Shown piece after piece: positions 42,484-50,954 of a DNA stretch of 64,000 bases. Position numbers and translations under genes: made by a program. Origin of the DNA: Lachnospira hominis (ex Liu et al. 2021) (GTDB lineage: Bacteria; Bacillota; Clostridia; Lachnospirales; Lachnospiraceae); the NCBI RefSeq assembly GCF_014287955.1, contig NZ_JACOPD010000003.1:186001-250000 (forward strand), in the 5' to 3' direction. The notes beneath the pieces were generated by a model. That model was given only the letters and a program-made list of their open reading frames with translations. It was not told where the DNA came from and made no database searches. Within the stretch, counting starts at the first letter, position 1; each line of letters begins with the position of its first letter.

Positions 42484-43026
42484 ATGCCTATGAAGAAAAA
42501 TTATCTACTAAAAGTAATGGCACTGTTAATGACTTTATTATTGATGTGTATGCCAATGAAGACATTTGCGGCTGAGGAAGAAGAAAAAAGTGAGACAGAG
42601 TACAGTCAGACCAGAAGTAATCCTGATTTTGAAAATTTTGGAGATTTTGATTATATTTTGCCTCAAACGGAAAATAACTTTCATAAGTACATTTTAGAAA
42701 TTGAAACTCCTACAGGATATGGAAGTGGAAGTTATAGACTTCAGGAGCATTACTATGATGTTGAGGCATCATATGGTTATTGTCCAAGTCTTACGGTTGC
42801 TTTGGATACAAGTGTACGATGCGATTTCTTAGTCGATGTTTATGGCATTGACCAGTGGGATAAGCAATATGATTTACATGTCCAAAGAGACCAGGCATAC
42901 GATTTATATGGACAGAGAATATTCAGAGCACCAAATACTGTATGGACAGTAGCTGGAGGAACATTTTATGTTGCTGATGATGAAGGTGAGGGATATTTTA
43001 AATTGGTTGACCAGGATCATAATTAA
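42484..43026 (+). CDS. Small secreted protein (module 2)
   Basis: A 180-residue exported protein. The signal peptide LKVMALLMTLLLMCMPMKTFAA is probably cleaved after FAA. The mature part (about 150 residues) is acidic, Tyr- and Asp-rich and beta-patterned (FHKYILEIETPTGYG, SLTVALDTSVRCDFLVDVYG), without a lipobox. AAGGAG precedes ATG 42484; ATG 42490 is also possible. I do not recognise the family. It is the first gene after operator 3, and a long perfect hairpin follows it, so it may be the abundant product of the module. Confidence 0.72.
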   Translation: MPMKKNYLLKVMALLMTLLLMCMPMKTFAAEEEEKSETEYSQTRSNPDFENFGDFDYILPQTENNFHKYILEIETPTGYGSGSYRLQEHYYDVEASYGYCPSLTVALDTSVRCDFLVDVYGIDQWDKQYDLHVQRDQAYDLYGQRIFRAPNTVWTVAGGTFYVADDEGEGYFKLVDQDHN

Positions 43027-43043
43027 ATAATTGAATTATAACT

Positions 43044-43076
43044 CAGCATATGATATATTTAATATATCATATGCTG
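43044..43076 (+). other. Long perfect intercistronic hairpin
   Basis: CAGCATATGATATATT and its reverse complement form a 16-bp stem with a one-base centre (so in practice a short AT loop). No T-tract follows. Its position, just after the secreted-protein gene, matches the hairpin at 36475-36497 in module 1. It may act as an mRNA stabiliser or partial attenuator. Confidence 0.65.
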
Positions 43077-43109
43077 GCGTTTGTATATAAAGTATAAAGG
43101 AGGGGTTCT

Positions 43110-44354
43110 ATGAAAAAATTAGTATCATTTGTTATTGTTACAGGTATTCTGATGAGTCTTACAGGCTGTGGAAAAGGCAAGGCTGATGCTGTATCGGCAC
43201 AGAGCGTGAGAGTAGAAGATATAAAAAATAATGTTTCCGGTATAGAAGATATTGAATTTGCAGGCAATATTGAGGATAGCCAGCCTTATTGGAATTCATC
43301 AGCAGTGCATTCTGTAGCAAGAGGCGAGTATGGATATTATTATGTTACATTTGGCAGTGGTGGGCGTAAAATACTCTCTTATATGGATGATGAAACCTGC
43401 GAGTTAATCCCACTGTGCAATAATGCACAGTGTGACCATGTAAATCCAGACTGTACTGCTGTGTTTTCTGATTATTCAGAGGTAGTATGGTATTATAAAA
43501 ATCATATATATATGATTAAATTCAGTTCAGAGGGACGGGCTGTACTTGTGCAGATTAATCCTGATGGAACAGACAGAAAAGAATTGTTTGATATAGGAAG
43601 TGTTCCTATAGACAGTGCGGACGATTATGATCTTGTATTTAACAATGACTGTGTATATGTATACAACAATACGGGAAATTGCAGACTACCTGAGACAGTA
43701 CAGATAAGCATAAAAAGATTTTCACTTGATAATAAAATAAATGAAGATATTATAACAAGTGATGAGCAAAGTGTTTTATTTAATTCTGTAAGGGCATATG
43801 GTGATAAAGTTTTCTTTACATATTCAACAACAGAATTTAAAAAAGAGACAAAACAGAATGTTATGACGGGTGATGGCTTATACTGTTACAATGAATCGAC
43901 AGGAAAAACAACAAAATTAATAGATAAAAACATAAGCGATTATATAATTGATACCTCTGATAATATAATTTATTATTATGTAATCAACGAAGGGTTATAT
44001 AAATATAAAATCAAAGATAAAGAAGAAAATCTTATATATAAAGCAGAAAGAAATTCGACATTATGTTATATATCTTTTGACGAAGATTATATATATCTTG
44101 ATAATACAAGATGGTGTCTGTTTACAAGGACTGCAGATTTAACGAGAACATTATATGTTCTTGATAAGGACGGAAACGTAATAAATACAATAGAAACAAG
44201 GGGAAGAGTACTTTTTGGTGATGACAGATATAAGCTTTTTGAAGTAGGAAAGAAAAAAGAAGTAAAGTATGCAAGCCTGTACAAACTCACATATATAAAG
44301 AAATCAGAAATTAATACTGCCGACACGTGGAGTGAATCTGAATGGCAGAAGTAA
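43110..44354 (+). CDS. Propeller-like lipoprotein with CxHx4C motif, copy 1
   Basis: A 414-residue lipoprotein. The signal peptide VIVTGILMSLTGC puts the lipobox at Cys20. The mature part looks like a DUF5050-type beta-propeller (EYGYYYVTFGSGGRKILSYM, HIYMIKFSSEGRAVLVQI, DKVFFTYSTTEFKK, YYYVINEGLYKYKIKDKEENLIYKA split by turns). An early loop carries C97, C103, C108, H110 and C115 (CELIPLCNNAQCDHVNPDC), a possible metal or disulfide site common in lachnospiral lipoproteins. It probably binds a ligand or partner at the cell surface. It is nearly identical to copy 2. Confidence 0.75.
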   Translation: MKKLVSFVIVTGILMSLTGCGKGKADAVSAQSVRVEDIKNNVSGIEDIEFAGNIEDSQPYWNSSAVHSVARGEYGYYYVTFGSGGRKILSYMDDETCELIPLCNNAQCDHVNPDCTAVFSDYSEVVWYYKNHIYMIKFSSEGRAVLVQINPDGTDRKELFDIGSVPIDSADDYDLVFNNDCVYVYNNTGNCRLPETVQISIKRFSLDNKINEDIITSDEQSVLFNSVRAYGDKVFFTYSTTEFKKETKQNVMTGDGLYCYNESTGKTTKLIDKNISDYIIDTSDNIIYYYVINEGLYKYKIKDKEENLIYKAERNSTLCYISFDEDYIYLDNTRWCLFTRTADLTRTLYVLDKDGNVINTIETRGRVLFGDDRYKLFEVGKKKEVKYASLYKLTYIKKSEINTADTWSESEWQK

Positions 44355-44394
44355 TATGCTGGTGCTTGTATATAAAGTGTAGTGGAGGGGTTCT

Positions 44395-45639
44395 ATGAAA
44401 AAATTAGCATCATTTATTATTGTTACAGGTATTCTGATGAGTCTTACAGGCTGTGGAAAAGGTAAGGCTGACGCTGTATCGGCACAGAGCGTGAGAGTAG
44501 AAGATATAAAAAATAATGTTTCCGGTATAGAAGATATTGAATTTACAGGCAATATTGAGGATAGCCAGCCTTATTGGAATTCATCAGCAGTGCATTCTGT
44601 AGCAAGAGGCGAGTATGGATATTATTATGTTACATTTGGCAGTGGTGGGCGTAAAATACTCTCTTATATGGATGATGAAACATGCGAGTTAATCCCTCTG
44701 TGCAATAATGCACAGTGTGATCACGTAAATTCGGATTGTCCTGCTGTGTTTTCTGATTATTCAGAGGTAGTATGGTATTATAAAAATCATATATATATGA
44801 TTAAATTCAGTTCAGAGGGACGAGCTGTACTTGTGCAGATTAATTCCGATGGAACAGACAGAAAAGAATTGTTTGATATAGGAAGTGTTCCTATAGACAG
44901 TGCGGACGATTATAGTCTTGTATTTAACAATGACTGTGTATATGTATATAACCGTACGGGAAATTGCAGACTGCCTGAGACAGTACAGATAAGCATAAAA
45001 AGATTTTCACTTGATAATAAAATAAATGAAGATATTATAACGAGTGATGAGCAAAGTGTTTTATTTAATTCTGTAAGGGCATATGGTGATAAAGTTTTCT
45101 TTACATATTCAACAACAGAATTTAAAAAAGAGACAAAACAGAATGTTATGACGGGTGATGGCTTATACTGTTACAATGAATCAACAGGAAAAACAACAAA
45201 ATTAATAGATAAAAACATAAGCGATTATATAATTGATACCTCTGATAATATAATTTATTATTATGTAATCAACGAAGGGTTATATAAATATAAAATCAAA
45301 GATAAAGAAGAAAATCTTATATATAAAGCAGAAAGAAATTCGACATTATGTTATATATCTTTTGACGAAGATTATATATATCTTGATAATACAAGATGGT
45401 GCCTGTTTACAAGAACCGCAGATTTAACGATAACATTATATGTTCTTGATAAGGACGGAAATGTAATAAATACAATGGAAACAAGGGGAAGCGTATTTTT
45501 TGGTGATGACAGATATAAGCTTTTTGAAGTAGGAAAGAAAACAGAAGTAAAGTATGCAAGTATGCATAAACTCGCATATATAAAGAAATCAGAAATTAAT
45601 ACTGCCGACACATGGAGTGAATCTGAATGGCAGAAGTAA
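44395..45639 (+). CDS. Propeller-like lipoprotein with CxHx4C motif, copy 2
   Basis: A 414-residue tandem copy of the preceding gene, same length, with its own GGAGGGG ribosome binding site. About twenty residues differ along the whole chain, for instance NPDCTAVF to NSDCPAVF in the Cys/His loop and NNTGN to NRTGN, while the signal peptide, lipobox and Cys/His set are kept. Both frames are intact, so both are probably made. Differences cluster a little in the last 80 residues (ETRGRVLFG to ETRGSVFFG; KKKEVKYASLYKL to KKTEVKYASMHKL). Confidence 0.75.
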   Translation: MKKLASFIIVTGILMSLTGCGKGKADAVSAQSVRVEDIKNNVSGIEDIEFTGNIEDSQPYWNSSAVHSVARGEYGYYYVTFGSGGRKILSYMDDETCELIPLCNNAQCDHVNSDCPAVFSDYSEVVWYYKNHIYMIKFSSEGRAVLVQINSDGTDRKELFDIGSVPIDSADDYSLVFNNDCVYVYNRTGNCRLPETVQISIKRFSLDNKINEDIITSDEQSVLFNSVRAYGDKVFFTYSTTEFKKETKQNVMTGDGLYCYNESTGKTTKLIDKNISDYIIDTSDNIIYYYVINEGLYKYKIKDKEENLIYKAERNSTLCYISFDEDYIYLDNTRWCLFTRTADLTITLYVLDKDGNVINTMETRGSVFFGDDRYKLFEVGKKTEVKYASMHKLAYIKKSEINTADTWSESEWQK

Positions 45640-45657
45640 TATAAAAGGGGTGGTTTT

Positions 45658-46116
45658 ATGAAAAAAAGATTAATGATAGTGACATTTATGGTATTGGCTC
45701 TAATTTTCACAGCGGGATGTGGCAGTGAAAAAAACGAAGAAGCAGAGCTGGAAACAAAATCAGCAGGATATCACATAATGAACAGAAGAAGCAGTAATAT
45801 GACGCGTGAAGATGGTTTTTGTGAGACATTTACAAGTTATATTAACGGAAAAACTTTTGAAAAAGGTGACAGATTATCATTAAAAGAGGCTTTTGGTGAA
45901 TATCAGAATGATACGGTAACGCTTAATGATTTCAGAGAAAGCTTATATGCCTGGTTTACAGGTAAAAAAATTCATACAAGTTCCGACCAGGATTACTATG
46001 ATTATGTAATGGAATTTCCAAAAAGAATGTATATAGAAGCAAGTTACGATGAGAATAAGATATACATTAATGCTTATGTAGATAAGGTGGATGAGCCTGT
46101 TATTAATGTCAAGTAA
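45658..46116 (+). CDS. Small lipoprotein of unknown function (module 2)
   Basis: A 152-residue lipoprotein. The signal peptide LMIVTFMVLALIFTAGC ends in a lipobox Cys. The mature part has about 130 residues with MNRRSSNMTREDGFCETFTSYING and a last beta stretch (RMYIEASYDENKIYINAYVDKV). I do not recognise it. GGGGTGG precedes ATG. It lies 18 bases after the lipoprotein duplication and 18 bases before the permease gene, so it is part of the module 2 operon. Confidence 0.68.
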   Translation: MKKRLMIVTFMVLALIFTAGCGSEKNEEAELETKSAGYHIMNRRSSNMTREDGFCETFTSYINGKTFEKGDRLSLKEAFGEYQNDTVTLNDFRESLYAWFTGKKIHTSSDQDYYDYVMEFPKRMYIEASYDENKIYINAYVDKVDEPVINVK

Positions 46117-46134
46117 TATTTTGTGAGGTTGCCT

Positions 46135-48054
46135 ATGGAATTAAAAAGATTACTTAATATTAAATATATAATTATTGTTTGTGCAGCATTAGTTCTTAAT
46201 ATTATTTTATTTATGTTTCAGGCAACGGCGGGCGGAAATAAAATAAATGAAGACAGCAAAAGAGATTTAAGAATCAGGACAGAGTATATAGAAAATTATA
46301 AATCAAATATACAGAATATCGTGGACCGTGCTGAAAAATTAAAAAAACAGAGATTGTTTTCCAATCCGGAATCTTTTTCTTATAAAAATATAATAAAAAC
46401 AGGAAAAGATTATGAGAAGCTGATTAATATTAATTTGTCGGCAGATAACAGCAAAGCAGTCCGTGCTATATCAAAGTATTCGATGTTTATAGGAATATCG
46501 GCAATTTTGACGCTGCTTCTTATGAATAATCTTTTTAAAGAACGGGATAACAATATGTGGCAGCTTACATATATGTCAAAAAACGGACGTGCTTATCTTG
46601 GGCTTGTGAGAATTGCAGATATATTTATTGTTTCATTAATACAGCATTTTTTGCTTTATATTACTGTCGCTTTTACATCATTTATTTTATTTGGCGGGCT
46701 TGGTGACTTGTACAATCCGATACAGAATATATCAGAATTCGGACAGTGTACGCTTGTCATTAATAAAGCAGAGTATCTGATTGCTGATTTTTTATTGACT
46801 TATTTGTCTGTAGTTGTCGCAACATCAATTATATATATGTTGATGAATGTGTTTAGAAACAGAAAAAATGTATTTATCGGAACAGGTGTATTTGTAATAA
46901 TTGAATATTTTATATATATAAATACGGAATCCCAGAGTATATATAGATTATTAAAATATATAAATATATGTAATTTATTCAGAATTAATACTATATACAT
47001 GGAGTACATCAATGTCAATGTGTTTTCGCATGTTGTGTCATTAAGATACGTGCTGATTACAGCAGTAATTATACTGTCAGTTATGATGTTTATGATTTCG
47101 GTACTTGTTTATGTTAAAAGGTATCCAAACACAGAAAAAGGAATTATGGCAAAAATTTCTGATAAGATAAATGAGGAATATCAGAAAATTTTTAATAATT
47201 ATAACAATTTATTTAAGGAAATTCATAAGACACTTCTTACGTCAAAGGGAATATGGCTTATTGCGGCTGCAATATTTGCCGCCGTTTATTTCAGTACGAC
47301 AGGATATGTTACTTTCAATGATTTGCAGATTCAGAATGACAAATTATATAAAGAACACGGAGGAAAAGATTATACATATATAAAAAATTATGTTGATTCT
47401 GTGCTTGAAAAAACGGACAATGCCAATAAGGAACGAATTGAAGCACAGAAAAAATATGATAACGGTGAAATCGATTTTGAAGAATATTTTGCTGCGGTAA
47501 GCAATTATAACAGTGTATCAAATTCGTCTGTTGAAATAGCAGAACCGATGGAAAAATTATCATATCTTGCAAAGTTAAAAAAAGAAACGGGAATTGACGG
47601 ATATATAATGTCTGACAGAGGATATGAGCAGATATTCGGTAAACAAAGTACAGTACGTGAAATTATTCTTTTAATGTCAACGCAGTTTGCAGTTATGCTT
47701 ATAGCATTTGCAAGTGTTTATATTGAAAAAAAGTCATCAATGGATAAACTGATTAATTCAAGTTCAGGCGGGTTTAAGTATGTCAACAAAAAGAAGCTGA
47801 TTTCCGGGGAATTGATAACTTTATTGCTGACTCTGGCGGTAAATATTATCGAATATACAAACCTGATAAGATATTACAAAGTTACATATTTTCAGGCACC
47901 CGTGCAGAGTCTTACATTTATGGGTGACGTAAAAATCAACGTGTCAGTTATAGGATGGCTTTTGCTGCTCATTGTTTTTAAGCTTATTATAAGTACAGTG
48001 ACATTTTCGGTGACATTTATAATTACACGGATGGTGAGCAAATGGCAACATTAG
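46135..48054 (+). CDS. Double-length ABC-2-like permease (module 2)
   Basis: A 639-residue membrane protein that looks like two permeases in one chain. Each half has an N-terminal helix, an extracytoplasmic charged segment of about 80-150 residues, then about five helices with a coupling segment: FKERDNNMWQLTYMSKNGRAYLG in the first half and IEKKSSMDKLINSSSGGFKYVNKKKL in the second. The layout corresponds to the two separate permeases of module 1 joined end to end. No ATPase gene is in module 2, so it may use the ATPase of module 1. ATG 46135 has GTGAGG six bases before it. Confidence 0.7.
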   Translation: MELKRLLNIKYIIIVCAALVLNIILFMFQATAGGNKINEDSKRDLRIRTEYIENYKSNIQNIVDRAEKLKKQRLFSNPESFSYKNIIKTGKDYEKLININLSADNSKAVRAISKYSMFIGISAILTLLLMNNLFKERDNNMWQLTYMSKNGRAYLGLVRIADIFIVSLIQHFLLYITVAFTSFILFGGLGDLYNPIQNISEFGQCTLVINKAEYLIADFLLTYLSVVVATSIIYMLMNVFRNRKNVFIGTGVFVIIEYFIYINTESQSIYRLLKYINICNLFRINTIYMEYINVNVFSHVVSLRYVLITAVIILSVMMFMISVLVYVKRYPNTEKGIMAKISDKINEEYQKIFNNYNNLFKEIHKTLLTSKGIWLIAAAIFAAVYFSTTGYVTFNDLQIQNDKLYKEHGGKDYTYIKNYVDSVLEKTDNANKERIEAQKKYDNGEIDFEEYFAAVSNYNSVSNSSVEIAEPMEKLSYLAKLKKETGIDGYIMSDRGYEQIFGKQSTVREIILLMSTQFAVMLIAFASVYIEKKSSMDKLINSSSGGFKYVNKKKLISGELITLLLTLAVNIIEYTNLIRYYKVTYFQAPVQSLTFMGDVKINVSVIGWLLLLIVFKLIISTVTFSVTFIITRMVSKWQH

Positions 48055-48070
48055 AGAGGGTAAAGAGTTT

Positions 48071-48736
48071 ATGAAAAAAACAATAGTATATTTTATGGCG
48101 GCATTTATTTTATTGGGACTTGCAGGTTGCGGTAATGCCAATAACGTCGGTGATAATATTCAAAATAATGAAACAGAAAGTTATGTCAGGGTATGGGATA
48201 AAAATCCCAATGTCCAAAGAGTTGATTATACATATGCAGGCGAAAGCTGCACAATAGACAATGCAAGGTTAAGTGTTGCCAAAGGAAGAGAAGCAGATGT
48301 CAGATTTGCGGAAGTTGATATTGATAATGACGGGATTAAAGAACTGGCAGTTGAATATATCGTAACGACGGGAACAGCGTCAACACAAAAAATGACAGAT
48401 ATATACAAAAAAGGTTCACAGGAAAAAATGACAACATTTGTTGTTGATAACCATAAAATCTCATTCACACATGAACAGGAAGCTGTAATAGTACAGACAA
48501 TGAAGGAATGGGAAGCCCAAGGATTCATGAAGGAAAATAATATAACAGAATTTCCGTTTGCAGAATCTTCAATTTCGTTATTTGATTCTGCTGTGGTTGA
48601 ATATGAAGGAGAATATTTTATAAAAGTAACATTTGCCACTAATGAGATGAGTAAAGAAAACATGAATCTTAAAACAATTAAAGTTTTGTTGAAATGTCAA
48701 AATAATCAATTCGATGTTGTGGATATGTGGTATTAA
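48071..48736 (+). CDS. Lipoprotein of unknown function, last gene of module 2
   Basis: A 221-residue lipoprotein. The signal peptide VYFMAAFILLGLAGC ends in a lipobox Cys. The mature part contains FAEVDIDNDGIKELAVEYIVTTG, an FG-GAP/calcium-loop-like DxDNDG element often seen in clostridial lipoproteins with VCBS-like repeats, and a C-terminal beta region (VVEYEGEYFIKVTFATNEM). It starts 16 bases after the permease gene and is followed by a terminator. Calcium binding is inferred from the DIDNDG loop only. Confidence 0.68.
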   Translation: MKKTIVYFMAAFILLGLAGCGNANNVGDNIQNNETESYVRVWDKNPNVQRVDYTYAGESCTIDNARLSVAKGREADVRFAEVDIDNDGIKELAVEYIVTTGTASTQKMTDIYKKGSQEKMTTFVVDNHKISFTHEQEAVIVQTMKEWEAQGFMKENNITEFPFAESSISLFDSAVVEYEGEYFIKVTFATNEMSKENMNLKTIKVLLKCQNNQFDVVDMWY

Positions 48737-48840
48737 AGCGTAAAAAACAAGCGAAAATTCAACAAAAATCACACTAAACTACACGTATTTCTATTGATAA
48801 ATTACATTAAACAACACGAATATTACAAAATACAGAAAAA

Positions 48841-48882
48841 CAGAGCATATCATTGAACTTAATATATCAATGATATGCTCTG
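48841..48882. terminator. Convergent terminator
   Basis: CAGAGCATATCATTGA pairs perfectly with TCAATGATATGCTCTG (16 bp, 10-base loop). It lies between module 2 and asnB and probably acts on both. T-runs are modest on each side. Confidence 0.7.
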
Positions 48883-48895
48883 TGAATTTACTGTC

Positions 48896-50749
48896 TTATG
48901 CCGCCGGCAGTTCAGGGTTGTATCCGTCGCCGAAGTAATCGTTGTACCATACAAGGAACATGTATACTGTCCAGATTTTTCTTGAATTGTCTGCTTTGCC
49001 TTCTTTATGCTCATCAAGGTAATTGATAAGCGTGTCTGTGTTAAAGTATTTCTTTGCGGCATCGCTTGTAAATGCTTTCTTGATGATATTGTAATATTTT
49101 TCATCTTTAAGCCATATTCTGATAGGGACAGGGAAACCTAGTTTCTTTTTCTCTGCTACCATATCAGGAAGATAGCGGTGTGCTGCCATTCTCATGGCGT
49201 ATTTCGTATTTTGTGCATTTACCTTATATTTTGTAGGAATGTGTCTTGCAACATCAAATACTTCTCTGTCAAGGAACGGAACACGCACTTCAAGTGAGTG
49301 AGCCATGCTCATCTTGTCGGCTTTCAGAAGAATATCGCCGATAAGCCAGAAGTTAATGTCAATATACTGCATTTTTGTGACGTCGTCTTTGTCTTTTACC
49401 TTATCGTAGAAAGGCTTTGTAAGCTCTGTGTGATTATATTTTCCTGTAGGATTCTTTAATACACGGCTTCTTTCTTCTTCGTTAAACATAAATGCGTTGC
49501 CTATAAATCTTTCTTCTACAGGCTTGCTTGCTCTTATTAAGAAGTTTTTGCCTTTGAATTTGAAAGGAATATGCTTTGCACATGCAGCAAGTCCTTTTCT
49601 CAGACCAAGAGGAAGCTTCTGGAATCCTGCAAGGTCGTGAGGTTCGCGGTAAATGTTATAGCCGCCGAAGAATTCATCGGCACCTTCACCGGAAAGAGCA
49701 ACTTTTACATGCTTTGATGCTGTCTGACTTACAAAATACAAAGCAATTGCTGCAGGGTCTGCAAGCGGTTCGTCCATGTGGTATTGGATTTTTGGAATTG
49801 CGGCCCAATATTCTTCACTTGATACAAGCTTGCTGTAATTATCAATCTTAATCTTGTCTGATAAAGCTTTTGCATAGTTGATTTCGTTATATTTTTCATA
49901 ATCGAATCCAACCGTAAATGTCTTGTCGCCATTAAATGTTGCGGCAACATAGCTTGAATCTACGCCGCTTGAAAGGAAAGAGCCGACTTCAACATCACTG
50001 ATTTTGTGGTGTTCAACAGAATCGTGCATTGCATCGTCAATTTCATTAATCCAGTCGTCAAGAGTCTTTGATTCATCTGCATCAAATTCCGGCTCCCAGT
50101 ATCTTTTGATATTGAGTTCTTTGTTGTGGAAAGTAAGGCAGTGTGAAGGCATGAGTTTGTATATGCCCTTGAAAAATGTTTCTTCAAGCACGGAATACTG
50201 GAATGTGAGGTAATTTTCGAGAGCGACTTCATTTACTTCCTTTTTATATCCCGGATATTCAAGAATACTTTTAATTTCTGATGCGTATACGAGATTGCCG
50301 TCAACAACGGCATAGTAAAATGGTTTGATTCCGAAATAATCCCTTGCAGCGAAAATAGTTTCTTTTGCACTGTCCCAGATTACAAAAGCAAACATGCCAC
50401 GCAGCTTGTTTAACATGTCTTCACCGTATTCTTCGTAAGCGTGTATAAGCACTTCTGTGTCAGAATTATTTGCAAAAATATGTCCTTTTTCAATAAGCTC
50501 TTTTCTTAATTCCTGATGATTGTAAATCTCACCGTTGAATGTTATTACAATCTTTTTATCTTCATTAAACATAGGCTGGCTTCCGTTGTCCAGGTCAATA
50601 ATGCTTAGACGGCGGAATCCCATATATGCTTTATCATCTATATATTGTCCGGCACTGTCCGGACCTCTGTGTACGATTCTGTTCATCATATTAGTAAGAA
50701 CATCTTTACCGTTTTCAAGGTAACCAGTAAATCCAGCAAAACCACACAT
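48896..50749 (-). CDS. asnB: Asparagine synthase, glutamine-hydrolysing (class B)
   Basis: A 617-residue cytoplasmic enzyme making asparagine from aspartate, ATP and glutamine. MCGFAGFTGY exposes the catalytic Cys2 after Met removal. HRGPDSAGQY and FNGEIYNHQELR belong to the glutaminase domain; EVGSFLSSGVDSSYVAA is the PP-loop of the synthetase half (from about residue 240), followed by ALSGEGADEFFGGY. The start is set by AACAAGGAGGAT before 50749 and by Cys2; the frame continues upstream, but without any role. It is monocistronic. Confidence 0.93.
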   Translation of the reverse strand: MCGFAGFTGYLENGKDVLTNMMNRIVHRGPDSAGQYIDDKAYMGFRRLSIIDLDNGSQPMFNEDKKIVITFNGEIYNHQELRKELIEKGHIFANNSDTEVLIHAYEEYGEDMLNKLRGMFAFVIWDSAKETIFAARDYFGIKPFYYAVVDGNLVYASEIKSILEYPGYKKEVNEVALENYLTFQYSVLEETFFKGIYKLMPSHCLTFHNKELNIKRYWEPEFDADESKTLDDWINEIDDAMHDSVEHHKISDVEVGSFLSSGVDSSYVAATFNGDKTFTVGFDYEKYNEINYAKALSDKIKIDNYSKLVSSEEYWAAIPKIQYHMDEPLADPAAIALYFVSQTASKHVKVALSGEGADEFFGGYNIYREPHDLAGFQKLPLGLRKGLAACAKHIPFKFKGKNFLIRASKPVEERFIGNAFMFNEEERSRVLKNPTGKYNHTELTKPFYDKVKDKDDVTKMQYIDINFWLIGDILLKADKMSMAHSLEVRVPFLDREVFDVARHIPTKYKVNAQNTKYAMRMAAHRYLPDMVAEKKKLGFPVPIRIWLKDEKYYNIIKKAFTSDAAKKYFNTDTLINYLDEHKEGKADNSRKIWTVYMFLVWYNDYFGDGYNPELPAA

Positions 50750-50792
50750 GTGTAATCCTCCTTGTTTTTCCGAAATATTTGCATTGAAGAGA

Positions 50793-50821
50793 ATTATAGC
50801 AGACAAATGAAGTAAATACAA
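50793..50821 (-). promoter_or_regulatory. Promoter of asnB
   Basis: On the minus strand, TTGTAT (50821-50816), 17 bp, TATAAT (50798-50793), 44 bp upstream of the asnB start codon. Confidence 0.6.
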
Positions 50822-50839
50822 GCAATAGAGCACGCAGGG

Positions 50840-50868
50840 TTTACAAAAATTTTAAAATAAAGTATAAT
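50840..50868 (+). promoter_or_regulatory. Promoter of icd
   Basis: TTTACA (50840-50845), 17 bp, TATAAT (50863-50868), divergent from the asnB promoter, with 18 bp between the two -35 boxes. The leader to icd is about 80 bases and contains no structure I recognise. Confidence 0.7.
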
Positions 50869-50954
50869 GTTCACAAAAAATGTAACAATTTAACTGTAAA
50901 AGCGATTTCACTTTATATGGTTATATGTTAATAGGGAAGAAAGGGAATTGTGGC

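Larger units (their letters stand above)
43070..45639 (+). repeat. Tandem duplication, two units of 1,285 bp
   Basis: Unit 1 is 43070-44354 and unit 2 is 44355-45639. Each holds the end of the hairpin region, the same ribosome binding site (GGAGGGG) and a 414-codon lipoprotein gene. Only scattered base differences are visible, so the duplication looks recent or is kept similar by gene conversion. Confidence 0.92.

Noticed and set aside
43067..43267. Minus-strand frame with a duplicate at 44304-44552
   Set aside because: It looked like a repeated small gene, but is the shadow of the lipoprotein signal-peptide region in each copy of the duplication.
48737..48840. Short repeats such as ACACTAAACTACACG and ACATTAAACAACACG
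   Set aside because: I considered a regulatory direct repeat. The match is imperfect and no promoter or gene start follows.
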